DNA of 8,264 bases from contig JAPLGI010000138.1 in assembly GCA_026390245.1 (NCBI GenBank), positions 1 to 8,264 on the forward strand, given 5' to 3'. Shown in pieces: positions 1-5,180 of the stretch. Source of the DNA: Caldisericota bacterium. GTDB lineage: Bacteria; Caldisericota; Caldisericia; Cryosericales; Cryosericaceae. The position numbers and the translations under genes are program-made. Position 1 is the first letter of the stretch. Every line of letters begins with the position of its first letter. The notes below the pieces were generated by a model. The model saw nothing but the letters and a program-made list of their open reading frames with translations, was not told the origin of the DNA and made no database searches.

Positions 1-681
1 CCCATGCGACATCATGAAGCCAGCCATTCCGTCAGTAATAAGGTGGAACGGGATACCTGCCGTCACGAGTTCCAGAGCTGTCAATCGTGCTCCCTGAAGA
101 TATGGCCGCGTCTCGAGGGCAATGACCTGGATCTTCCTCCCCTGCTTGAATGCCTCGTTGATGGAGCCGAACGCCGTACCATATCGATAAGTCGCAAGAG
201 CCCCGGTATTGCAGATGGTCAGGACAGCATCTCCATCTATGAATAGTGCGGCACCGTATCTGGACAAAGCGAGATTCTGGTCTTCATCTTCCCGCGCCAG
301 CATGTCCGCAAACGCAGCAAGCTCGTCGGCAGTCGATCGCGGGTCAATGCCAAGACTGGGAGCTCCGTCCGCAAGGCACCGATCGACCGCCCACGACAGA
401 TTTACGGCGGTAGGCCGGGCACTCTTCAGGTTAGTTGCAGCATGCCGCACGAATTGTTCCGGTTCAGCCACGGACAACGCTTCCCGGGCAGCCAAGGCCA
501 TGCCATACGCGGCAGCGACACCGATTGCCGGGGCCCCGCGGGTATTCATGTTCTTGATGACGCTGTAGACGTCTCTGAAAGAAGTACACTCGATCCACTC
601 CGTCTCAAGAGGAAGTCCGAGCTGGTCGAGTACGCGCAAACTGGAGCCTGTCCACAACAGGCTCCGGAGCTCTTCGCTCAT
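1..681 (-). CDS. mtnA: S-methyl-5-thioribose-1-phosphate isomerase (MtnA-like), 5' part only
   Basis: This is the N-terminal 227 codons of a gene that continues past the left edge of the window. The protein belongs to the MtnA/eIF2B-alpha-like isomerase family; MtnA converts 5-methylthioribose 1-phosphate to methylthioribulose 1-phosphate in methionine salvage (EC 5.3.1.23), in the cytoplasm. Visible family motifs, numbered from the chosen ATG, are RGAPAIG (48-54), RPTAVNL (89-95), a CNTGALAT segment (157-164) whose Cys157 matches the catalytic cysteine, and ETRPYLQGARLTA (190-202). The catalytic Asp in the later GADRI-type motif would lie outside the window, along with roughly 120 residues. 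The start at 681 places the family's WTGxSLxxLDQ opening about ten residues in. No strong ribosome-binding site is visible, and the gene begins 16 nt after rpmB, so it is probably cotranscribed with it. A relative acting on ribose phosphates cannot be excluded, because the family includes ribose-1,5-bisphosphate isomerases. Confidence 0.88.
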   Translation of the reverse strand, partial: MSEELRSLLWTGSSLRVLDQLGLPLETEWIECTSFRDVYSVIKNMNTRGAPAIGVAAAYGMALAAREALSVAEPEQFVRHAATNLKSARPTAVNLSWAVDRCLADGAPSLGIDPRSTADELAAFADMLAREDEDQNLALSRYGAALFIDGDAVLTICNTGALATYRYGTAFGSINEAFKQGRKIQVIALETRPYLQGARLTALELVTAGIPFHLITDGMAGFMMSHG

Positions 682-697
682 CTGCCAGACCGTCGAA

Positions 698-883
698 TCA
701 GGCTGTGGCCTTCAGCTTCTTGAGGCACTTGCCGCAGACGCGAATCCGCTGAACTCTGCCGTTCATCTCTACCTGGACACTGTGAAGATTTGGCAGGAAA
801 CGACGAGAAGCGCGCTGGACAGAATGGCTGACTGTGTTGCCTACCATTGGACCCTTGCCGCAAATAGTACATACTCTGCTCAT
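698..883 (-). CDS. rpmB: 50S ribosomal protein L28, zinc-binding type
   Basis: The 61-residue product matches bacterial ribosomal protein L28, a component of the large subunit. It opens with [12 protein letters not shown], followed by the usual GNxVSHS and [10 protein letters not shown] stretches, and ends with CGKCLKKLK. Cysteines 5, 8, 50 and 53 form two CxxC pairs, so this is the zinc-ribbon (C+) form rather than the cysteine-free paralogue that some bacteria make under zinc starvation. Length is normal for the family. A GGAGG Shine-Dalgarno lies 9 nt before the ATG, and a promoter is visible upstream at about 914-941 on the same strand. The gene is divergent from the Asp23 and fakA-like genes, an order also found in Bacillus, and is followed by mtnA on the same strand. 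Confidence 0.97.
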   Translation of the reverse strand: MSRVCTICGKGPMVGNTVSHSVQRASRRFLPNLHSVQVEMNGRVQRIRVCGKCLKKLKATA

Positions 884-892
884 TTCGATGAA

Positions 893-897
893 CCTCC
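893..897 (-). promoter_or_regulatory. Ribosome-binding site of rpmB
   Basis: On the minus strand this reads GGAGG, with 9 nt to the ATG of rpmB at 883. It is a full match to the Shine-Dalgarno core and supports that start. Confidence 0.8.
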
Positions 898-913
898 ATG
901 GGAAAGTACGTTA

Positions 914-941
914 ATTCTATGTCAAAGAGCAACGAATTCAA
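914..941 (-). promoter_or_regulatory. Predicted sigma-70-type promoter of rpmB-mtnA
   Basis: On the minus strand TTGAAT (complement 936-941) and TAGAAT (complement 914-919) are separated by 16 nt. Each differs from the sigma-70 consensus at one or two positions. Transcription would start near 907, giving an rpmB leader of about 24 nt. A TTGACA also occurs just upstream of the TAGAAT, but it is too close to that box to be its -35. The elements overlap the region used by the divergent promoter at 948-956. Confidence 0.6.
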
Positions 942-947
942 GTTTGG

Positions 948-956
948 TGGTACAAT
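948..956 (+). promoter_or_regulatory. Predicted extended -10 promoter of the yloU-fakA-phosphorylase-cca operon
   Basis: TGGTACAAT at 948-956 is an extended -10 element (TGn followed by TACAAT, one mismatch to TATAAT). No good -35 is present at the expected spacing (about 928-933, AGCAAC), which is common for extended -10 promoters. Transcription would start near 963, leaving a leader of about 24 nt before the ATG at 987. It is the only promoter-like site between the divergent genes on this strand. Confidence 0.55.
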
Positions 957-975
957 TGAATACCACATTTTGCCT

Positions 976-980
976 GGAGA
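976..980 (+). promoter_or_regulatory. Ribosome-binding site of the Asp23 family gene
   Basis: GGAGA lies 6 nt before the ATG at 987. It directly abuts an in-frame GTG at 981 and is 15 nt from a second ATG at 996, so spacing favours 987 as the start. Confidence 0.65.
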
Positions 981-986
981 GTGGAT

Positions 987-1349
987 ATGACTCACATGAA
1001 AGGTAAGGTCGTTCTCAGCAGGAACGCCATGGAGGAAGTCCTCCGACTGGCTACGCTGAATGTGTATGGCGTGACAGGGTTGGCCCCCGTCACATTTGCC
1101 GAACGCTTCACCCGTGCTCTTTCGATCCCGTCCACACCGAAGGGCGTCGATGCCCAGATCCGAAAGGACGGCACCATCGAAGCAACTATTCACGTTCGGC
1201 TCCAGTATGGTCTTCGCGTTTCCGAAGTCGCCCGTACCATCACTTCTCAGGTTCGCTACGTCTTCTGCAGCATGACAGGCATATCGGAGGACAGAGTCGA
1301 GCTGAACGTCGTGGTATGGTCCATCCGCGTCGAACACGAAAACGAATAG
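987..1349 (+). CDS. Asp23/Gls24 family (YloU-like) protein
   Basis: The 120-residue product has the Asp23/Gls24 (DUF322) fold signatures. It starts with a G-x-V-x-LS segment and an ATLNVYGVTGLAPV stretch (the family's A..v.GV.g). It then has alternating hydrophobic strands around GVDAQI and GTIEATIHVRLQYG, a helix reading EVARTITSQVRYVF, and a closing MTGISEDRVELNVVVWSI. The family includes the envelope-stress protein Asp23 and Bacillus YloU; the exact biochemical role of YloU-type members is not established. No signal peptide or membrane segment is visible, so it should be cytoplasmic or membrane-associated. Its position just upstream of a FakA/YloV gene and divergent from rpmB is the conserved Bacillus order. 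The ATG at 987 was preferred to the GTG at 981 because of GGAGA spacing. Confidence 0.88.
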   Translation: MTHMKGKVVLSRNAMEEVLRLATLNVYGVTGLAPVTFAERFTRALSIPSTPKGVDAQIRKDGTIEATIHVRLQYGLRVSEVARTITSQVRYVFCSMTGISEDRVELNVVVWSIRVEHENE

Positions 1350-1359
1350 CTGATCTCAC

Positions 1360-1364
1360 GGAGG
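1360..1364 (+). promoter_or_regulatory. Ribosome-binding site deciding a TTG start for fakA
   Basis: GGAGG at 1360-1364 is followed after 5 nt by an in-frame TTG at 1370. The upstream in-frame ATG at 1316 lies inside the preceding gene and has no such site, so the TTG is the likely start. Confidence 0.75.
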
Positions 1365-1369
1365 ATATC

Positions 1370-3007
1370 TTGAAAGAAATCGGTTACAGCGAGCTTGAGG
1401 CGTTGTTTACGGCTGCTCTCGCCAGCCTCGAATCGCGCAAAGCCTTCATCAACAGCCTCAACGTCTTCCCCGTGCCGGACGGAGATACGGGGACGAATAT
1501 GTCCCTTACTCTCCGCACTGCCCTGGAGGAAGTTCAGAAAAGCCACCCCAAGTCCATGAAGGAGTTCGTATCGACCTTGTCCGCTGGATCCCTCATCGGC
1601 GCGCGCGGCAACTCAGGTGTGATCCTTTCCCAGATCATCCGCGGCATGGCGACGGCGGCAGACAGCAAGTCGGTGCTGACAACGACAGATTTCAGTCAAA
1701 TGCTTATAAAGGCGACCGAGGTGGCATACAAGGCCGTGGTCACGCCGGTGGAAGGAACGATCCTGACCGTCGTCCGACGCATGGCCGAAAGCGCATCAGG
1801 GCTGCACCAGGAGGATTACACGGAGTACTTGGCCGAGGTCATCAGGACGGGTAGGCAAGCGGTGAAGGAAACGACGGCACAGCTTCCGGCACTGGCAGAA
1901 GCACATGTTGTGGATGCTGGGGCAGAGGGCCTGGTGACACTTCTGGAAGGCATGCTGAGGAGCCTTCGCGGTGAGTCGGTCCCCGCAGGACACCTCACGC
2001 TTGAGGATGAGTCCGAGGAACGTGTCGGCCCGCAGGATCTGACGTACCGCTATGACACGGTGATCCTGGTGGCTTCTGACACGCTGCCGGAAGACGAAGT
2101 CCGCTCGAAACTCACCGAACGTGGCGACAGCCTCGTCATGGCCTCGGCGGGCGGCCTTACCAAGATCCATGTCCACACAAACGAGCCCTATGACACGATC
2201 CAGTACCTCATGAAGTTCGCCCCGATACGGGAGGGGCGCATCGAAGATATGCAATACCAGGCAAACGAGTATGCAGGAGGGATTCCGACTGTTGTGAGCG
2301 CCGCCGCCGCGCCTCCCGCTTCGACCGATGGCTGTGCAGGCGACAACATCGATCGCGCGTACGTCGTGGTCTCTCCCGGATCAGGATTTGAGGAGATCTT
2401 CCGCAAGCTCGGAGCCCAGATCATCGTAGGCGGCGGCGACACCATGAATCCTCCGACCGAGGCCTTCCTTGATCCCATCAGGACGTGCAATGCCAAGTCG
2501 TTTATGATCTTTCCAAACAACAAGAATATCATCATGGCGGCACAACAGGCTGCCGGCCTCGTCGACAAGAACGTACAGGTGTTGAACGCCCGCCATCCGG
2601 TACAGGCAATCGCTGCTCTGGTTCAACTCGCGTCCTGCGGTCTTGATGACGACTGCATCGCAGTCGCGAACCAGGCGATCGATGCGACGAACTTCTTTGC
2701 GGTCACGCGTGCCACCAAGAATGCCACCGTTGCTGGACTGCTTGTCCAGGAGGGTGACTACATGCTGCTCGTAGACGACAAGCTTGTGGCTCTTGGGCAG
2801 TCGGTCGAGCAAGCGCTGGGTCACCTTCGCGAATCCCCCATGGCCTGGGAGGACAAGTCTCTTGTATCCGTCTACCGAGGCGCCGAGTTCAGTGAGACGT
2901 CATTTGATTCGCTTGTTTCGGGCTTGACCAAGCAGTTTCCCGATCTTGAGATCCAGTCCTATTATGGAGGGCAGGCCTTCTACGACGCCGTGGGGTCGGT
3001 CGAGTAA
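1370..3007 (+). CDS. fakA: Fatty acid kinase catalytic subunit (FakA/YloV, DAK2-DegV-like fusion)
   Basis: The 545-residue product is close to the length of Bacillus YloV. FakA phosphorylates fatty acids held by a DegV-type FakB protein, feeding exogenous or recycled acyl chains into phospholipid synthesis; no fakB is in this window. The N-terminal DhaL-like kinase domain (about 1-200) carries INSLNVFPVPDGDTGTNM, with Mg-nucleotide aspartates 37 and 39, then GARGNSGVILSQ (77-88) and VDAGAEGL (181-188). The middle domain (about 225-300) has KIHVHT with His267 and His269. After an Ala/Pro-rich linker (about 311-325) comes the C-terminal domain with GGGDTMNPPTE (354-364) and FPNNKNIIMAA (381-391). 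The middle domain has Asp229 where family members usually have Cys in a YCTEF motif. The TTG start is chosen from a GGAGG 5 nt upstream and from family length. The stop overlaps the next start (TAATG). Confidence 0.92.
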   Translation: MKEIGYSELEALFTAALASLESRKAFINSLNVFPVPDGDTGTNMSLTLRTALEEVQKSHPKSMKEFVSTLSAGSLIGARGNSGVILSQIIRGMATAADSKSVLTTTDFSQMLIKATEVAYKAVVTPVEGTILTVVRRMAESASGLHQEDYTEYLAEVIRTGRQAVKETTAQLPALAEAHVVDAGAEGLVTLLEGMLRSLRGESVPAGHLTLEDESEERVGPQDLTYRYDTVILVASDTLPEDEVRSKLTERGDSLVMASAGGLTKIHVHTNEPYDTIQYLMKFAPIREGRIEDMQYQANEYAGGIPTVVSAAAAPPASTDGCAGDNIDRAYVVVSPGSGFEEIFRKLGAQIIVGGGDTMNPPTEAFLDPIRTCNAKSFMIFPNNKNIIMAAQQAAGLVDKNVQVLNARHPVQAIAALVQLASCGLDDDCIAVANQAIDATNFFAVTRATKNATVAGLLVQEGDYMLLVDDKLVALGQSVEQALGHLRESPMAWEDKSLVSVYRGAEFSETSFDSLVSGLTKQFPDLEIQSYYGGQAFYDAVGSVE

Positions 3008-3840
3008 TGGACACAGCTCAGCTGACACAGCAGGTGAGCGTCGCCGTCAATGGCCTGAGGGAACGTATTGGGGAGTCCTTCGAGGTCACTGTCGTCCTCG
3101 GGTCTGGCCTGGCCAGTTTCGTGGACCGCATGGACGGGCGGACCACCGTTCCCTACGCTGAGATTCCCGGGTTCCCCGTGTCGACGGTCAAGGGACACAC
3201 CGGCGCAGTTGTTGCAGGAAGCATCGGCGGGCACAGGGTGTTGTGCTTCGCGGGTCGGTTTCACTACTACGAGGGCTACGACGCCGCCACCGTGACCATT
3301 CCTGTCCGGGTTGCCCAGGCGCTGGGTGTGCGTGCGGCGCTGTTCACAAATGCTGCAGGTGGCATTGCGGATCGACTGCAGCTCGGGGACCTTATGGTCA
3401 TTGAAGATCATCTCAACCTGCTGACTGCAGACAGCCCACTTCGAGGGCTTTCAGATGAGGTCTTTGGTTCCAAATTCGTCAACATGTATACCGCATATGA
3501 CCCTGTGGTCACACAAGCGCTCAAATCGATTGGCGAGCGCCGCTCTCTGCCAATTGCGTCCGGCGTCTATGCGGCACTGTCGGGGCCCCAGTTCGAGACA
3601 CGGGCAGAGATTCGCATGCTGCGGACTCTCGGCGCCGATGCGGTCGGCATGTCCACGATTCCCGAGGTGATTGTCGCCAATCAGGCAGGCATCCGCGTTG
3701 GCGCTGTCTCGGTAATTACGGACCTTGCCACCGACACCGTCACTGAGCTGAGCCATGACCAGGTACTCGCCACGGCAAGACGTGCGGACGAACACCTGGC
3801 GGAGCTGCTGACCGGGGTCATCGAGGAGAGCGACTGGTGA
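3007..3840 (+). CDS. Purine nucleoside phosphorylase, trimeric (PNP/MTAP family)
   Basis: The 277-residue product belongs to the low-molecular-mass trimeric PNP family, which splits purine (deoxy)nucleosides with phosphate to a free base and (deoxy)ribose 1-phosphate (EC 2.4.2.1). Visible motifs are LGSGL (Ser33), KGHTG (His64), GRFHYYEG (83-90, with Arg84, His86 and Tyr88), TNAAGG (114-119), DHLNL (134-138), GPQFETRAE (193-201, with Phe196 and Glu197) and GMSTIPEV (214-221, with Ser216). His250 in LSHDQV matches the residue that contacts the 5'-hydroxyl. The unusual feature is Asp239 in VITD, where 6-oxopurine-specific enzymes have Asn (human Asn243). This may broaden use to 6-aminopurine nucleosides such as adenosine. 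Glu197 and His250 argue that it is still a nucleoside enzyme rather than a methylthioadenosine phosphorylase. The ATG shares one base with the fakA stop. Confidence 0.93.
   Translation: MDTAQLTQQVSVAVNGLRERIGESFEVTVVLGSGLASFVDRMDGRTTVPYAEIPGFPVSTVKGHTGAVVAGSIGGHRVLCFAGRFHYYEGYDAATVTIPVRVAQALGVRAALFTNAAGGIADRLQLGDLMVIEDHLNLLTADSPLRGLSDEVFGSKFVNMYTAYDPVVTQALKSIGERRSLPIASGVYAALSGPQFETRAEIRMLRTLGADAVGMSTIPEVIVANQAGIRVGAVSVITDLATDTVTELSHDQVLATARRADEHLAELLTGVIEESDW
3823..3830 (+). promoter_or_regulatory. Ribosome-binding site of the pyrimidine phosphorylase gene
   Basis: GAGGAGAG inside the end of the purine phosphorylase gene precedes the GTG start at 3837 by 6 nt. It supports the GTG within the GTGA stop/start overlap. 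Confidence 0.65.
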
Positions 3841-5180
3841 GCAGCAGCTTCTCTGAGCTTATCGAGCGGAAGAAGTCCGGCGGCGTGCTCTCCGAAGAGG
3901 AAATCTCCTGGTGGATTGATGGACTTGTGAGCGGCTCCATTCCCGATTACCAGACGTCGGCCATGCTTATGGCCACCTGCTTCAGGGGAATGAACGCTCA
4001 TGAGACTTCCTGGCTCACGCATTGTATCAGCACGAGCGGAGACGTGATCGACCTCTCGGCCCTGAAAGGGATAAAGTGCGACAAGCACTCCTCGGGCGGT
4101 GTGGCCGACACTGTATCGATCCCTCTCATTGCCATTGCAGCAAGCTGTGGCGCCGTCATGCCCAAGATGTCGGGAAGGGGTCTGGGCCACTCCGGCGGGA
4201 CAATCGACAAGCTTGAATCGATTCCGGGTTTTGACGTGAACCTGACTCCATCGGCATTTGCTGAAGTGGTCAATCGGTTCGGTGCAGCCATCATGGCTCA
4301 GACTGGCGATGTGGCAGTAGCCGACAAGAAGCTGTACGCCCTTCGCGATGTGACGGCGACAATCGACTCCGTTCCCCTTATCGCTTCCAGCATCATGGGC
4401 AAGAAGCTCGCATCCGGAGCCGACGTGATCGTTCTGGATGTGAAGTGGGGATCCGGCGCCTTCATGACCGGCAAGTCGGAAGCGATTGAACTGGCGCAAA
4501 CGATGGTGGACATAGGGGAGGACAACGGCAAGACGACCGTGGCCTATGTGACGGACATGAATGAGCCACTGGGCAATGCTGTAGGCAACGCGCTCGAGAT
4601 CGTCGAGGCCGTCCAGGTTCTCAAGGGGCACGGACCAGCCAAGCTCGTCGACGTCATTCTGACGCTCTGCGACGAGATCCTTATGCAAAGCAGGATCGTC
4701 ACGAGCCGCGAGGCCGCCAGAACAATGGCCATGACGGCCATTGCCAGCGGCAATGCGCTGCGGCGGTTTGCGGACATCGTCAGGGCACAGGGAGGCGACC
4801 CCGCATTCATCGATCACCCCGAGGTTCTGCCACAGGCCGCGGTCAGGTGGCCGGTCACCGCTCCAGGCAGCGGATTCATCACGAACATCGATGCGAAAGG
4901 TATTGGGTTGGCTGCGATGCGTCTGGGTGCAGGTCGTCGAACGAAACAGGACGCCATCGACCTGGCCGTCGGCCTGGTCCTGGACGTCAAGACTGGCGAT
5001 GCAGTCAGTGCGGGACACCAGATTGCGACCGTCTATGCACGCACTGAGACCGACGCAGTGGCGTGCGAGCAGGAAATCCTGGGGGCGATTGTCGTCGGGG
5101 AAGCACCCGCCCCCCGGTGGCAGACCGTCGTGGCAAAGATCAGTCGTGCGGACGGTGTGGTGACGTACGAGCCTTCGTGA
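3837..5180 (+). CDS. pdp: Pyrimidine-nucleoside phosphorylase
   Basis: The 447-residue product belongs to the thymidine/pyrimidine nucleoside phosphorylase family, which converts uridine, thymidine or deoxyuridine plus phosphate to base and (deoxy)ribose 1-phosphate. The family signature is present as SGRGLGHSGGTIDKLE (112-127); its His-Thr-Gly-Gly is His-Ser-Gly-Gly here. Also visible are DKHSSGGVAD (82-91), with phosphate-site Lys83 and Ser85, and the pyrimidine-site residues Arg170 (YALRD), Ser185 and Lys189 (SSIMGKK). Lys110 just before MSGRG resembles Bacillus-type enzymes that accept both uridine and thymidine; E. coli DeoA has Met there, so EC 2.4.2.2 is favoured over a strict thymidine phosphorylase. 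Length is typical and the C-terminal alpha/beta domain is complete. The GTG start overlaps the upstream stop by four bases (GTGA), following the purine phosphorylase that does the matching reaction on purines. Confidence 0.93.
   Translation: MSSSFSELIERKKSGGVLSEEEISWWIDGLVSGSIPDYQTSAMLMATCFRGMNAHETSWLTHCISTSGDVIDLSALKGIKCDKHSSGGVADTVSIPLIAIAASCGAVMPKMSGRGLGHSGGTIDKLESIPGFDVNLTPSAFAEVVNRFGAAIMAQTGDVAVADKKLYALRDVTATIDSVPLIASSIMGKKLASGADVIVLDVKWGSGAFMTGKSEAIELAQTMVDIGEDNGKTTVAYVTDMNEPLGNAVGNALEIVEAVQVLKGHGPAKLVDVILTLCDEILMQSRIVTSREAARTMAMTAIASGNALRRFADIVRAQGGDPAFIDHPEVLPQAAVRWPVTAPGSGFITNIDAKGIGLAAMRLGAGRRTKQDAIDLAVGLVLDVKTGDAVSAGHQIATVYARTETDAVACEQEILGAIVVGEAPAPRWQTVVAKISRADGVVTYEPS

Noticed and set aside
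209..723. Plus-strand open frames over the left part of the window
   Set aside because: They are antisense to the mtnA-like gene, which has extended family motifs across 1-681.
921..926. TTGACA on the minus strand as the -35 of rpmB
   Set aside because: It abuts the TAGAAT box and has no -10-like hexamer 16-18 nt downstream; TTGAAT further upstream has correct spacing.
678..1337. Minus-strand open frame of 219 codons across rpmB, the promoter region and the Asp23 gene
   Set aside because: It is in a different frame from rpmB, runs through the promoters and has no family resemblance; rpmB itself and the Asp23 gene are clear.
1316..1369. N-terminal extension of fakA from an ATG inside the Asp23 gene
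   Set aside because: No ribosome-binding site precedes it, whereas GGAGG precedes the TTG at 1370 and gives the usual family length.
3681..5018. Long minus-strand open frame (445 codons) opposite the pyrimidine phosphorylase
   Set aside because: It lies antisense to two strongly supported genes, its translation is rich in His, Arg, Cys and Asp with no recognisable domain, and it is explained by GC-rich codon structure on the other strand.
5063..5176. N-terminal extension of the cca fusion from an earlier ATG
   Set aside because: It lies inside the pyrimidine phosphorylase gene, its residues look like out-of-frame sequence, and the DHH motif 1 sits correctly near the N-terminus when the GTG at 5177 is used.
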